From Pistricoccus aurantiacus (GTDB taxonomy: Bacteria; Pseudomonadota; Gammaproteobacteria; Pseudomonadales; Halomonadaceae): a stretch of DNA of 64,000 bases. The DNA lies in the NCBI RefSeq assembly GCF_007954585.1, contig NZ_CP042382.1, positions 2,170,001 through 2,234,000 of the forward strand. The letters run 5' to 3'. Positions 1 to 11,100 of this stretch are shown here, piece after piece. The position numbers were made by a program, and so were the translations under genes. Position 1 is the first letter of the stretch. Each line of letters begins with the position of its first letter. Under the pieces are notes generated by a model. It had not been told where the DNA came from. It saw only the letters and a list, made by a program, of their open reading frames with translations, and did no database searches.

Positions 1-1
1 T

Positions 2-2908
2 CGCAACTGGATGGGGCCGGTAGGCGCCTGGTTGTCGGATCTGCTGTATTCCCTGTTCGGCGCCAGCGCTCTGTGGTGGCCGGGAATGCTGGGCTTTTCC
101 GCCTGGCGTTTGATTCGCTCCCGCCAGGTACGTTTCGAATGGGATGCCACTCAACTGGCGGTGAGAATCGCCGGGCTGATACTCCTGCTGCTGGGAACCA
201 CCACCCTGGGAGCGGTGCACTTCTTCAATCCCGAGAGTGAATTGCCCTATGCCGCCGGCGGTATTCTCGGTGAAGGGCTGCGCGCGGCGCTTGCACCCCT
301 GATAGGAAGCCACGGCACGACTCTGATGGCGCTGGTGGCGATTCTGTGCGGGCTGCCGCTGTTCGCCGGGGTGTCCTGGCTGACGATCCTGGATGAAGCA
401 GGCTATCAGGTACAGCGTCTATCCGGTTGGCTGCGGCGTTATCTGGTGGAAAAGCGCCACGCATCCTCGACTCGCAAGGCCCACGCTCATGCTCGCAGTG
501 GTGGTCATGTGCAGGAGCCGTCACCGCTTTCCAGAACCACCTACCCTTCCACCTGGCGCAAGAAAGCGGGCAAGGAACCTGACACGGATTCAGCAACAGG
601 CGCCGCCTCCGGTTCGGATGGCGCGCTTACCGCCTCCCCTGCGCCGACCGCCCCGGAAGAAAGCCAGGACAGCGAGATCCCTTGGGATATGCCGGCACGC
701 ACGCCTTCCGCCAAGCGCCTCGGAGGCGGTTATGTGGCCGCTTCGAGCCAGCGTTTCTCCCAGACGAATGATGATACGTCTGCGGCAGGTGACATTGCAC
801 CGGAGCCGCTGCTTGCTCGTGGAGAAGAGCCCGCCCTGAGCGAAGTGGCGCTGTGCGCCGAGCGTGAGACCTCGTCACATCCCGAAACTGACCTCACTGC
901 GACAGCGGTCACCGAACGAGAAACCGTAGCGGCGACTATCACCGAAGTGACATCCAGGCATGACGCTGATTCATCGCGTATCGAGCCCTCGTTCAATCAG
1001 CCTTCGTCGGCGGAGGAGGAAGAAACGTCGATCGGCTCGGGGGCTTCGGATGACCCCCGACGGGAACCACTCGTCTGGCCGGAAGGTGAAGAAAGAACGA
1101 GCTCGACGTCCGCCGATACAGCGGTTCGGGATAGCCAGGACGAGGATGTCACGCCGCGCCAGACAGAACCGTGCCTACCGGAAACGGCTCCATCCCAGGC
1201 GCCATCGCCGGTTGCTCCTCCGGAGCCTAGTCTACCCGAGGTCGACGCTATCGACGGTGACTCTTATGCAGAAGATGCGGAGCCTTCCATTGCCGGCGCC
1301 GCGCAAGGACGCGCCGCGGCGGCGGAGCCAGAAGGGCCGACGCTCTGGACCGTGGAGCACCTGCAGAGCCAGCGGCCATCGTCGAATACGTCATCGGAGC
1401 CGGAGGGAACGCTGCCGTCGCTACGGCTGCTGACCCCGGCGGAAGCACATCAGCCGAACTATACGCCGGAGCAGCTGGAAAGCATGGCGGAACTGCTCGA
1501 GGTTCGTCTGCGGGAATATGGCGTCAAGGCGGAGGTGGTGGAAACCTGGCCCGGGCCGGTCATTACCCGCTTCGAGATCAAGCCCGCTGCCGGGGTCAAG
1601 GTGTCCAAGATCAGCAATCTGGCCAAGGATCTGGCGCGCTCGCTGATGGTCAAGAGCGTGCGGGTGGTGGAAATCATTCCTGGCCGACCCACGGTGGGCA
1701 TCGAGATTCCCAATCCCAAGCGGGCAATGATTCGCTTGCGCGAGGTGATCGATTCCGACAGCTATCAGCAGCCCGGCTCCGCCTTGACCCTGGCCTTGGG
1801 TCAGGATATCGGCGGTGCGCCGGTGGTGGCCAATCTGGGCAAGATGCCGCACCTGCTGGTGGCGGGCACCACCGGCTCCGGCAAGTCCGTCGGAGTCAAC
1901 GCCATGCTGATTTCCATGCTGCTCAAGGGCACCCCGGACGAGGTGCGCATGATCATGGTCGATCCCAAGATGCTGGAGCTTTCCGTCTATGACGGTATCC
2001 CTCATCTGCTGGCGCCGGTGGTCACGGACATGAAGGAGGCCGCCAACGCCCTGCGCTGGTGCGTAGCGGAGATGGAGCGTCGCTACAAGCTGATGGCCGC
2101 CATGGGGGTGCGTAATATCGCCGGTTTCAACGCCAAGCTCGACGAAGCGGAGCGTCACGGCGCTCAGGTGGCGGATCCGCTATGGGAGCCGCAGCCCTGG
2201 CAGATGCACGAGCCGCCGCCGGTGCTGGAAAAACTGCCCTATATCGTGGTGGTGATCGACGAGTTCGCCGACATGTTCATGATCGTCGGCAAAAAGGTCG
2301 AGGAACTGATCGCCCGGCTCGCCCAGAAGGCGCGGGCGGCGGGCATTCACCTGATCCTGGCCACCCAACGCCCCTCCGTGGACGTGGTGACTGGGCTGAT
2401 CAAGGCGAACATTCCCACCCGCATGGCATTTCAGGTCTCCTCCCGAGTGGATTCCCGCACCATTCTCGACCAGGGCGGCGCGGAGAACCTGCTTGGCCAC
2501 GGCGACATGCTCTATCTGCCTGCGGGCTCGGGCCTGCCCACTCGCGTGCATGGCGCTTTCGTCGACGATGATGAAGTGCATCGAGTGGTGGAGGACTGGA
2601 AGCGACGCGGCGAGCCTCACTACATCGAGGAAATTCTCTCCGGCGGCGTGACCGCGGATGCCTTGACCGGCCTCGAAGCGGAAGGTGGCGAAGGCGATGA
2701 CGCGGAACAGGACGCGCTCTACGACGAGGCGGTGATGTTCGTGACGGAATCTAGACGGGCATCGATCTCCGCGGTGCAGCGGCGCTTCAAGATCGGCTAT
2801 AACCGGGCGGCTCGACTGGTCGAAGCCATGGAAATGGCCGGCGTGGTAAGCTCCATGGGCACCAACGGTTCCCGGGAAGTGCTGGCGCCGCCGCCGGTGG
2901 GCCATTGA
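2..2908 (+). CDS. ftsK: DNA translocase FtsK (5' end outside window)
   Basis: Hexameric double-stranded DNA pump that clears chromosome termini at the division septum and activates XerCD. The reading frame is open to the window edge, and the residues before the first ATG (position 11) already resemble the FtsK membrane domain, so the gene starts upstream. Seen here: remaining N-terminal membrane helices, a long Pro/Glu/Ser-rich linker (about residues 150-450), then the motor with Walker A GTTGSGKS (about 1866-1890) and Walker [10 protein letters not shown] (about 2247-2275), and a C-terminal winged-helix gamma domain (from about 2720) that in this family reads KOPS sites. lolA follows in the same direction after a terminator. 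Identity is very secure. Confidence 0.97.
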   Translation, partial: RNWMGPVGAWLSDLLYSLFGASALWWPGMLGFSAWRLIRSRQVRFEWDATQLAVRIAGLILLLLGTTTLGAVHFFNPESELPYAAGGILGEGLRAALAPLIGSHGTTLMALVAILCGLPLFAGVSWLTILDEAGYQVQRLSGWLRRYLVEKRHASSTRKAHAHARSGGHVQEPSPLSRTTYPSTWRKKAGKEPDTDSATGAASGSDGALTASPAPTAPEESQDSEIPWDMPARTPSAKRLGGGYVAASSQRFSQTNDDTSAAGDIAPEPLLARGEEPALSEVALCAERETSSHPETDLTATAVTERETVAATITEVTSRHDADSSRIEPSFNQPSSAEEEETSIGSGASDDPRREPLVWPEGEERTSSTSADTAVRDSQDEDVTPRQTEPCLPETAPSQAPSPVAPPEPSLPEVDAIDGDSYAEDAEPSIAGAAQGRAAAAEPEGPTLWTVEHLQSQRPSSNTSSEPEGTLPSLRLLTPAEAHQPNYTPEQLESMAELLEVRLREYGVKAEVVETWPGPVITRFEIKPAAGVKVSKISNLAKDLARSLMVKSVRVVEIIPGRPTVGIEIPNPKRAMIRLREVIDSDSYQQPGSALTLALGQDIGGAPVVANLGKMPHLLVAGTTGSGKSVGVNAMLISMLLKGTPDEVRMIMVDPKMLELSVYDGIPHLLAPVVTDMKEAANALRWCVAEMERRYKLMAAMGVRNIAGFNAKLDEAERHGAQVADPLWEPQPWQMHEPPPVLEKLPYIVVVIDEFADMFMIVGKKVEELIARLAQKARAAGIHLILATQRPSVDVVTGLIKANIPTRMAFQVSSRVDSRTILDQGGAENLLGHGDMLYLPAGSGLPTRVHGAFVDDDEVHRVVEDWKRRGEPHYIEEILSGGVTADALTGLEAEGGEGDDAEQDALYDEAVMFVTESRRASISAVQRRFKIGYNRAARLVEAMEMAGVVSSMGTNGSREVLAPPPVGH

Positions 2909-2928
2909 TCTTAAGCTGAAACCAGTGA

Positions 2929-2963
2929 AGCCGCGACGGCGTTGCAACTCGTCGCGGCTTTAT
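2929..2963 (+). terminator. Rho-independent terminator after ftsK
   Basis: Perfect 10-bp stem AGCCGCGACG (2929-2938) pairing with CGTCGCGGCT (2950-2959), loop of 11 nt, followed by a short T-containing tail. It lies 20 nt after the ftsK stop codon and separates ftsK from lolA. Confidence 0.75.
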
Positions 2964-3043
2964 GTTGTCAATGGCCTGTGACGAACGCACCTTGATGCAT
3001 GAATTCTACCAATGGCATTTTCCAATCAGTTCAAGGATAGACA

Positions 3044-3706
3044 ATGAAGACACCTGTATCGTCAGCAAGTCGCTTTTTGCTGCTGCTGGGAAGCCTAGCG
3101 GCACTGCTGTTTTCCACCCTGGCGGGTGCCAATGAAGGCGCCACACGGCTGACCCACCTTCTCGAACCCCTGACCACCTACCGGGCGGATTTCGACCAGC
3201 AGATACTCGACGGCAGCGGTCAGCGCTTGCAGGAGGCCCGAGGCACCATGTGGCTGTCCCGGCCCGGCAAGTTCCGCTGGGAGGTAGAGGCGCCCTATCG
3301 TCAGGAAGTGGTATCCGATGGAAGCGACGTCTATCTCTATGACCCGGATCTGGACCAGGTGACGGTTCAGCCCTTGGATACCCGGGTGACTCATACCCCG
3401 GCACTGCTGCTTTCCGGCAGCGCGGATGAACTGACCGAAAGCTACGAGGTGTCGCGCCGTCAGCAAGGCGCCACGGAAACCTTTACGCTGCGGCCGCGCT
3501 CGGCGGATACGCTATTCGAGCAGCTGCAGCTCAGCTTCTTCAGCGAGCAGCTCAAGGGCCTGCAGATGACGGACAGCACCGGCCAGCGTACCGCCATCAC
3601 CTTCACGGATATCGCCTTCAATCCGGAACTCGAGGACTCACGGTTCGTCTTCGATATTCCGCAGGGCGTGGATGTCATCCGCGAGACAGCCACCGCTACG
3701 CCTTGA
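3044..3706 (+). CDS. lolA: Outer-membrane lipoprotein carrier protein LolA
   Basis: Periplasmic chaperone that takes lipoproteins from the LolCDE transporter and delivers them to LolB at the outer membrane. The 220-aa product starts with a clear Sec signal peptide (Lys-Thr, then a Leu-rich core, cleavage near AGA at about residue 28) and has the LolA features TYRADFDQQ, a RPGKFRWEV stretch and a GSDVYLYDPDLDQV stretch, with the family's usual length. The ftsK-lolA-rarA neighbourhood is typical of gammaproteobacteria. The stop codon is separated by one base from the stop codon of rarA, which runs convergently here. Confidence 0.95.
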   Translation: MKTPVSSASRFLLLLGSLAALLFSTLAGANEGATRLTHLLEPLTTYRADFDQQILDGSGQRLQEARGTMWLSRPGKFRWEVEAPYRQEVVSDGSDVYLYDPDLDQVTVQPLDTRVTHTPALLLSGSADELTESYEVSRRQQGATETFTLRPRSADTLFEQLQLSFFSEQLKGLQMTDSTGQRTAITFTDIAFNPELEDSRFVFDIPQGVDVIRETATATP

Positions 3707-3707
3707 A

Positions 3708-5060
3708 TCAGGCCTCTTTTGATGAGTCTTCATCCGCCTGGGCGTCCAGCTGGGCGCGCCAGGCGAGCATCTCGCCGAAACGCTTTTCCTGGCCTCGAGC
3801 GCTCGGCGTGTAAAGCGCAACCCGCGGTAGCGCCTCGGGCCAGCAATCATGAGCGCTGCCCGCCGGGTAGGCATTTGATTCACTGTGCGCGTAGCGATAG
3901 CCCTGGCCGTGGCCAAGCTCTTTCATCAGCCGGGTAGGAGCGTTACGCAGGTAAACCGGCACTTCCATCTGCGGATGTTCCGTAGCGAAGGCCTTGGCCT
4001 TCTTCCAGGCCTGGTCGATGGCGTTGCTCTTGGGCACCACCGCCAGATGGATGGCGGCCTGGGCGATGGCCCGCTGGCCTTCATGGTCTCCCAGGCGCAG
4101 ATAGGCATCCCAGGCGGCAATGACCAGGGGCAGGGCGCGAGGGTCCGTATTGCCCACGTCTTCCGAGGCGATGGCGGTCAGGCGCCGAATGACATCCAGG
4201 GGATCGCCGCCTCCTTGCATGAACTGGGCCATGTAAAGCAGCGCTGCATCCACCCGGGAGGAGCGGATCGACTTGTGGATGGCGGAAAGCAGATCGTAAT
4301 AGTGATCCCCCTGCTTGTCGAAGGCGCTGGCCTGGTGGCCGAGTACCTCGTCCAAGGCGTCCACGGAAAGCCGCTCGACGGCAGGGTCGTTTGGGTTCGG
4401 CTGCGTGAAGTCGCAGGCGGTTTCCAGCAGCCCCAGCGCCCGGCGGGCATCGCCGCCAGCGGCCCGGGCCAACATGCCGAGCACGTCGTTTTCCACTTGA
4501 ATTCGGCGTTTTCCCAGTCCCCGTTCCTCGTCTTCCAACGCCTGGCGCAGCACCTGAATCAATTCCTCCTCGCTCAGTGGCTTGAGCAGATAGACCCGCG
4601 CCCGGGAGAGCAGGGCGGAATTGACTTCGAAGGAGGGATTTTCCGTGGTGGCGCCAATCAGGGTCAGCAGGCCGGATTCCACATGGGGCAGCAAGGCGTC
4701 CTGCTGACTCTTGTTGAGCCGGTGAATCTCGTCGAGAAACAGCAGCGTATTCTGCCCCGGGATCTGGCGGGCGCGATCCACCGAGGCGCGGATTTCCTTG
4801 ACTCCTGCCATGACCGCGGAAAGCTGCTCGAGCCGGGCATTGGCCTCCCGGGCGAGAATTTCCGCCAGGGTGGTTTTCCCCACCCCAGGCGGACCCCACA
4901 GAATCATGGAGCGTACCTGACCGGTCTCCGCCATGCGGGCCAACGGCTTGCCGGCGCCCACCAGCGCCTGCTGACCGATATATTCCCCCAGGCGCCGAGG
5001 ACGCATGCGATAGGCCAGCGGCGCGCTATCCTGAGATGAATTTTTTTCGAAAAGATCCAT
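3708..5060 (-). CDS. rarA: Replication-associated recombination protein RarA (MgsA)
   Basis: Clamp-loader-like AAA+ ATPase acting at stalled replication forks. The 450-aa protein has Walker A GPPGVGKT near residue 57, Walker [10 protein letters not shown], the sensor motif [10 protein letters not shown], and the C-terminal tetramerisation region with [12 protein letters not shown] and [12 protein letters not shown] place the start at MDLFEKNSS (5058-5060); the open frame extends 40 codons upstream, but that stretch shows no family similarity. In Escherichia coli and Pseudomonas, rarA follows lolA in the same direction; here it is inverted and convergent. Confidence 0.95.
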   Translation of the reverse strand: MDLFEKNSSQDSAPLAYRMRPRRLGEYIGQQALVGAGKPLARMAETGQVRSMILWGPPGVGKTTLAEILAREANARLEQLSAVMAGVKEIRASVDRARQIPGQNTLLFLDEIHRLNKSQQDALLPHVESGLLTLIGATTENPSFEVNSALLSRARVYLLKPLSEEELIQVLRQALEDEERGLGKRRIQVENDVLGMLARAAGGDARRALGLLETACDFTQPNPNDPAVERLSVDALDEVLGHQASAFDKQGDHYYDLLSAIHKSIRSSRVDAALLYMAQFMQGGGDPLDVIRRLTAIASEDVGNTDPRALPLVIAAWDAYLRLGDHEGQRAIAQAAIHLAVVPKSNAIDQAWKKAKAFATEHPQMEVPVYLRNAPTRLMKELGHGQGYRYAHSESNAYPAGSAHDCWPEALPRVALYTPSARGQEKRFGEMLAWRAQLDAQADEDSSKEA

Positions 5061-5201
5061 GATGATAATGCTTTCGCCACGGTTAGGAGGTAAGGAATGA
5101 ATTCTTAGACTTAAGTCGAGATAAACGAAACTGTAACAGACACTTGGACAAAACATCCTATGCTGGGTACAAACAGACAATGAGACAAATGACTACCCCG
5201 T

Positions 5202-5233
5202 CGTCACGCCAGGAAATTTCGCCTGGCATGACG
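5202..5233. promoter_or_regulatory. Inverted repeat upstream of hemerythrin-like gene
   Basis: Twelve-base arms CGTCACGCCAGG (5202-5213) and CCTGGCATGACG (5222-5233) with one mismatch and an 8-nt loop, ending 35 nt before the hemerythrin-like start codon in the rarA/hemerythrin divergent region. No T-tract follows, so a 5'-UTR hairpin or a regulator site is more likely than a terminator. Confidence 0.4.
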
Positions 5234-5268
5234 CTGGCGGCTGCCGTCATCCAAGGAGATCGACCCTA

Positions 5269-5823
5269 ATGCCTATGCTGAAGCAACTTCGTTTGGATCA
5301 CGCCAACATGGCACGGCTGATGCATGTGCTGCATCTCAAGTACAAGACTCTCGCCGAAGGAGAGCGGCCTAATTTCAAGCTGATGCGGGAGGTGGTGGAC
5401 TACATTCTCGATTACATGCATGGCTTCACGCTGCCTTTGGAAAAGCTGTGCAGCGAACACTTGCTGGAGCGTGTCCCGCAAGCGAAAGACGTCAGCCAGC
5501 GCCTGGGGGAGGAATATCACGCCTTGAACGAGCGTCTCAAACAGCTTTCCGACAATCTGGATTCCATCCTGATGGATGCGGTGGTGCCCATGGATCGCTT
5601 CGCCGAGGATCTCAAGGCCTATCTTGATGCGCATCGTACCTATCTGCGTCACGAGCGCGAAGAACTGTTCCCGCTGATTCGCGAGCATTTCGACGACGAG
5701 GATCTGCAGCGGTTGGCGGAGGCGATGCCGGAAGACGCCCAGGCCAAGCTGGCGGAACTGCAGGAGGCTTATCCACAGCTTTACGAAGAGTTCCGCGAAG
5801 CGGAGGATCCCACGCAGCCCTGA
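5269..5823 (+). CDS. Hemerythrin HHE-domain protein
   Basis: A 184-aa all-helical protein with the HHE cation-binding pattern: DHANM near residue 10, an H-x(6)-E segment HGFTLPLEKLCSEH near residue 58, HRTYLRHEREELFP near residue 125. These are the His/Glu positions that bind a di-iron centre in bacterial hemerythrins. Likely a soluble oxygen, nitric-oxide or iron-sensing or storage protein; the exact role cannot be read from sequence. Start ATG at 5269 has AAGGAGA ten nt upstream. Transcribed alone, divergent from rarA. Confidence 0.82.
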   Translation: MPMLKQLRLDHANMARLMHVLHLKYKTLAEGERPNFKLMREVVDYILDYMHGFTLPLEKLCSEHLLERVPQAKDVSQRLGEEYHALNERLKQLSDNLDSILMDAVVPMDRFAEDLKAYLDAHRTYLRHEREELFPLIREHFDDEDLQRLAEAMPEDAQAKLAELQEAYPQLYEEFREAEDPTQP

Positions 5824-5922
5824 CCGTTTCTTGCGCTTCGCTGAAAAGTCCGATTGCATGCTCGCTCCATGTCCTGCTATCGCCTGAGGTAGAATGTCCG
5901 CCGATTTAGATAGGCAAACTAG

Positions 5923-6765
5923 ATGATAAGGCGGCGTGTGATGAAGGCGCAGGTATCCGGCCGTTGCGCGGGACCGATTCTGGTATTCGACTCTGGATTA
6001 GGGGGATTATCGGTAGTGGCGGAGCTGCGCCGCTACTTGCCCGAATCCGGGCTTGCCTACGTCTGCGACAATGCCATGCTGCCTTATGGCACCAAGCCGG
6101 ATGCCTGGCTGATCCGGCGCATTGTCCAGGTCTGTACCGCGGCGGTGAGGGAAAGTCGCGCGGTAGCGCTGGTAGTCGCCTGCAATACCGCCAGCACCCT
6201 GGCCTTGGAAGCCTTGCGCCAGTGCCTGGCAATTCCCGTGGTAGGAACGGTACCGGCGATCAAGCCTGCCTGTCGAATCAGCAAAAGCGGGCACATTGCG
6301 CTTCTCGCGACCTCCGCAACGGTCAATCGCCCTTATACTCGTCGCTTGATACGAGATTTTGCCGGACACTGCCAGGTGCGCTGTCTGGCGGCGGATCCTT
6401 TGGTGGAACAGGCGGAATTCGCTCTGACCGATCGCCCGGTGGATCTTGCGCGAGTGGCATCCTGTATCGAGCCGCTTTGGGAGGATCCGGCACTGGATAC
6501 GGTGGTGCTTGGCTGCACGCACTTTCCTCTCTTGACGGACAGGCTGGACGACATGGCGCCCCGCCCAGTGGCCTGGGTCGATTCCGGCGCGGCGATCGCT
6601 CGTCGGGTGGAGGCGGTCGTCGAGGCTTGCGCCCCGCGATCGGCCAAGGAACCCGCCTGGACGACGCGCCTCGATCCGACCATCGAGATCGCGCTTTGCC
6701 GTTACGGTTTCGCCGCGGCGACGCGCCTGACGCTGTCCAGCCATGCATGCACTTATCCTTCATGA
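5923..6765 (+). CDS. murI: Glutamate racemase MurI
   Basis: Cofactor-independent enzyme making D-glutamate for peptidoglycan. Family motifs are complete: FDSGLGGLS with the catalytic-site Asp/Ser, PYGTK, VVACNTAST with the first catalytic Cys, and VLGCTHFPLL with the second. The start is uncertain: ATG 5923 has AGG eight nt upstream; ATG 5941 (MKAQVSG) has AAGG nine nt upstream and would remove six residues. Conservation begins only at GPILVFDSG. The next gene is trmA, 51 bp downstream, same direction. Confidence 0.93.
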   Translation: MIRRRVMKAQVSGRCAGPILVFDSGLGGLSVVAELRRYLPESGLAYVCDNAMLPYGTKPDAWLIRRIVQVCTAAVRESRAVALVVACNTASTLALEALRQCLAIPVVGTVPAIKPACRISKSGHIALLATSATVNRPYTRRLIRDFAGHCQVRCLAADPLVEQAEFALTDRPVDLARVASCIEPLWEDPALDTVVLGCTHFPLLTDRLDDMAPRPVAWVDSGAAIARRVEAVVEACAPRSAKEPAWTTRLDPTIEIALCRYGFAAATRLTLSSHACTYPS

Positions 6766-6816
6766 TGCAATTCTTCCATGACGCAATAGACCTTCACGTG
6801 AATTTCAGGAGATTCA

Positions 6817-7929
6817 GTGGCCGTACCTACCGTGGATCCGCAGCGTTACCCGCAGCAGCTCGAGGCCAAGCGTCGGCGCATCGTCGAGCAGTTCGCACGT
6901 TTTCAGCCACCGACGCTGGAAGTCTATCCGTCACCGCCGAGCCATTATCGCCAGCGCTGCGAATTTCGACTCTGGCATGAGGGAGAGGATCTCTACTACG
7001 CCATGTTCGAATCGGATCCCGACAATTCGGGCAAGCAGGTGCCGGTACGCCTGGATCACTATCCGATAGCGAGCCGACGCATCAATGCGCTGATGCCGGC
7101 GCTTCGTGAGGCCTTGCTTGATAATTCGATTCTGCGTCAGCGTCTCTTTCAGGTGGAATTCCTGACTACCCTTTCCGGCGAGGCTCTGATCACGCTGATC
7201 TACCACCGTCTGCTGGACGAGGCCTGGGAAGACGAGGCGCGGCTTCTGCAGCAGCGGCTCGGTGCGATGATCATCGGGCGCTCCCGCAAGCAGCGAGTGG
7301 TGCTGGAAAGAGATCATGTCTGGGAACAGCTTTCCGTCGACGATCATGAGTTCGTCTACCAGCAGGTGGAAAACAGCTTCACCCAGCCCAACGCGGAAAT
7401 CTGTCGATCCATGTTGAGTTGGGCCCGTGAAGTGACTCGGGGCAGCCAGGACAGCGATCTGGTGGAGTTTTACTGTGGCAACGGCAATTTCACCGTGGCC
7501 CTGGCGGAGAACTTTCGTCGCGTCGTGGCCACGGAGATTTCGCGCATTTCCGTCGCCTCAGCTCGGATCAATCTCGAGGCCAACGGGATCGACAACGCGC
7601 GTGTCGAACGCATGTCCGCGGAAGAGTTCAGCGCCGCGCTCAAGGGAGAAAAACAGGGACGACGAGTCGAGCGGCTAGCGCTTTCCGAACACGATTTCTC
7701 CACGGTGCTGGTGGATCCGCCCCGGGCGGGGCTCGACGAGCAAAGCTGCGAGCAGCTCAGCGAATACCCGCGAATCGTCTATATTTCCTGTAATCCCGAT
7801 ACATTGGTGGAAAACTTGGCGCATCTCGACAAGACTCATGATATCGCGCGCTTGGCGTTATTTGACCAATTTCCCTTTACCTCCCATTGTGAATGCGGGG
7901 TGCTGCTGGCGCGCCGCGCCGGGTCATGA
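6817..7929 (+). CDS. trmA: tRNA (uracil-5-)-methyltransferase TrmA
   Basis: SAM-dependent enzyme forming 5-methyluridine at position 54 of tRNA. The 370-aa length fits TrmA, which lacks the iron-sulfur TRAM domain of the RlmC/RlmD paralogues. Motifs seen: ENSFTQPN, LVEFYCGNGNFTVALA (SAM site), VLVDPPRAGLD, and YISCNPDTL with the catalytic Cys. It starts with GTG at 6817, six to ten nt after a clear AGGAG; the N-terminus AVPTVDPQRYPQQL aligns with the family start, so GTG is well supported. Confidence 0.95.
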   Translation: MAVPTVDPQRYPQQLEAKRRRIVEQFARFQPPTLEVYPSPPSHYRQRCEFRLWHEGEDLYYAMFESDPDNSGKQVPVRLDHYPIASRRINALMPALREALLDNSILRQRLFQVEFLTTLSGEALITLIYHRLLDEAWEDEARLLQQRLGAMIIGRSRKQRVVLERDHVWEQLSVDDHEFVYQQVENSFTQPNAEICRSMLSWAREVTRGSQDSDLVEFYCGNGNFTVALAENFRRVVATEISRISVASARINLEANGIDNARVERMSAEEFSAALKGEKQGRRVERLALSEHDFSTVLVDPPRAGLDEQSCEQLSEYPRIVYISCNPDTLVENLAHLDKTHDIARLALFDQFPFTSHCECGVLLARRAGS

Positions 7930-8114
7930 CGGTCCGCTCGGACAGAATCGAACCGGTGAACACGTCAAATGCCTGTTTGACATGTGCCATGACGAAAGGG
8001 ACAAGTGAGTAGGGGGCGGGGCGCAATCGGCGTAAGCTAATATCCCACAATGAACGGGCGTTGCAGCGCCTGTCGTCCTGTCCTGTTTTCGTGCTCCAGC
8101 CGACGAGGTGATTG

Positions 8115-11100
8115 ATGCAACATGCCGTGATCGAGGACAAGCAAGAGCTTGCCGAACAACTCAAGAAGCAGTTGGAAAAGCGCCTGCCCGAGGACAAGGT
8201 TCAAGCGATTACCGCCTTCGCCGATGTCTACTATACCAATGCCCCGATCGAGGATCTCGTGGAGCGCCGCTCCGACGATATCTACGGCAACCTCATGTCG
8301 CTTTGGCATTTCGTCCAGCAGCATGAGCCGGACACCGCGAAAGTGGAGGTCTACAACCCGGATTTCGAGGAGCACGGCTGGCAGTCTTCCCACACCCAGG
8401 TGGAAGTGCTGCATCCGGACATGCCGTTTCTTGTGGATTCCGTGCGCATCGAACTCAATCGTCGCGGCATCACCATTCACGCCATCCGCAACGTGGTGCT
8501 GGCGGTGGAGCGAGATGCCAAGCATCGACTTACCCGGGTCGCCAGCGCCCTGGACAAGAACGCGCCGAAGCAGCACGAATCGCTGATCGTGGTGGAAATC
8601 GATCGCTACTCGGACCCCGATCTGCTCAAGGACATCGAGAAGAGCCTGCGGGATGTGCTGGTGGACGTGCGCACCGCGGTGGCGGACTACGAGCCGATGT
8701 GCGTCAAGGTGAACGACGCCCTGGAAGAGCTGCGCTCGGCGCGGCCGAAGCAGATCGACAAGAACGATCACGAGGAGGCGATTGCCTTTCTCGAATGGCT
8801 GGTGGATGACAACTTCACCTTTCTGGGCTACGACGAGTACGAGATCAATGAGGCTGAAGACGGCAGCCAGCAGCTCGAGAAGTGCAAGGGCAGCGAGCTC
8901 GGTGTTTTCAAGCTCGGGCATGACAACTATCAGGAGCGCATCCGTATCGATCAGGGCATCGAGGATGGCGAGCATGTGCTGGTGCCAAAACTGCTGGCGT
9001 TCTCCAAGAGCGCTCATCACGCTCGAGTGCACCGTCCCTCCTATCCGGATTACATCTCCGTCGATCGTTACGACGATCAGGGGCGCATCGTTGGCGAGCG
9101 GCGCTTCTTGGGCTTGTTCGTGGCCAGCGTCTACAACGAATCGCCGCGGCACATTCCCATCCTGCGCAAGAAGATTCGCGAGGTCATCGAGCTGGCCGGG
9201 GTCAATCCCAAGGGTCACGACGGCAAGCAGCTGCTGAACATTCTCGAGGTTCACCCCCGGGAAGACCTGTTCCAGATCGGCGTGGAGGAACTGGCCCATA
9301 CCGCCCTGGGCATTCTCGATATCCGCGAGCGGCGCCGGGTACGGCTTTTCCTGCGGGTGGATCGCTTCGGCAAGTTCTACTCCTGCCTAGTCTACGTGCC
9401 GCGAGACGTGTTCTCCACCGAGCTGCGCGTTCGCATTCAGAAACTCCTCTGCAAGGAACTCGATGCCAGCTTCGGGGATTTCAACACCTACCTTTCCGAG
9501 TCGGTGCTGGCGCGCATCCAACTGATCCTGCGCTTCAACGGCGACACGCCGGTGGACTACGACCTGCATCGCCTGGAAAGCAAGGTCGCGATGCTCGCTC
9601 ACAGCTGGAACGACGACCTGCACGCGGCGATGCTGGAAGGTTTCGGCGAGGAGCGCGCCAATCGCATGATGGATCGCTATCGCGATGCTTTCCCTGCGGG
9701 CTATCGCGATGCCTTCTCCGCGCGTACCGCGGTATATGACATCGATCATCTGGGGGAGCTCGATCAAGGGGAATCCCTGTCGCTTCAGCTCTACCGGCTG
9801 GTGGAAGAAGAGGAAGACGGACTCAACCTCAAGCTGTATCACCCGCACAACCCGATTCCCCTGTCCGACGTGCTGCCAGTGCTGGAAAACCTGGGGCTGC
9901 GGGTGCTGGGGGAGCGCCCTTTCGAGATCACCGGTAGCGATGGCGACTACTGGATTCACGACTTCAATCTCGAACATAATGGTCGCGAGATCGTCGATCT
10001 GCAGGAGATGCGCAAACCCTTCATCGATGCCTTCAAGCGAATCTGGGTGGGCGAAGCGGAAAACGATTCCTTCAATCGGCTGGTCATCGGCGCCAATCTG
10101 AACTGGCGGGAAGTCGCCATACTGCGGGCCTATGCTCGCTATCTGAAGCAGATTCGCTTTGGGCTTTCCCAGCTTTATATCGCTAATACGCTGGCCGCTT
10201 ACCCGGATATCACTCGGGAGTTGGTCACCCTGTTCGAGCTGCGCTGCGATCCGGAGCAGAGCGACCGAGACAGCGAGGTGGAAGCGTGCATCGAGCGGCT
10301 CAACGGCATGCTCGACAAGGTGGCCAGTCTCAACGACGACCTGTTGATTCGGCGCTATATCGAGCTGATCCAGGCGACGCTTCGTACCAACTACTATCAG
10401 CCGGACGCGGAAGGCAACGTCAAGGACTATATCTCCTTCAAGCTCGATCCTTCGCGCATCACCGACATGCCCAAGCCCTGGCCGGTCTACGAGATATTCG
10501 TCTATTCGCCGCGCCTGGAAGGGGTGCACCTGCGCGGTGGCAAGGTGGCCCGCGGCGGGCTGCGCTGGTCGGATCGCCACGAGGATTTCCGTACCGAGGT
10601 GCTCGGCTTGGTCAAGGCTCAGCAGGTCAAGAACGCGGTGATCGTGCCTACCGGCGCCAAGGGCGGCTTCGTCTGCAAGCGACTGCCGGAAGGGGACCGA
10701 GATGCCATTCAGCAGGAAGGTATCGCCTGCTACAAGACCTTCATTCGTGCGCTGCTGGATATTACCGACAATCGTGTCGGCAATGACGTGGTGCCGCCGC
10801 AGAACGTGGTGCGCCATGATGATGACGACCCTTACCTGGTAGTGGCGGCAGACAAGGGCACCGCGACGTTCTCGGATATCGCCAACGAAATCTCCCATGA
10901 GTATGGCCACTGGCTCGGTGATGCTTTCGCCTCCGGCGGCAAGCACGGCTATGACCACAAGGGCATGGCGATCACCGCTCGCGGCGCCTGGGTTTCCGTT
11001 CAGCGGCATTTCCGCGAGTTGGACATCGATACCCAGAAAGACGAATTCAGTGTGGTGGGCATCGGTGACATGGCCGGAGATGTCTTCGGCAACGGCATGC

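Noticed and set aside
3885-5039. Long plus-strand open frame (384 codons)
   Set aside because: Antisense of rarA; sequence is the typical His/Gln/Gly-rich shadow of a GC-rich gene with no family likeness.
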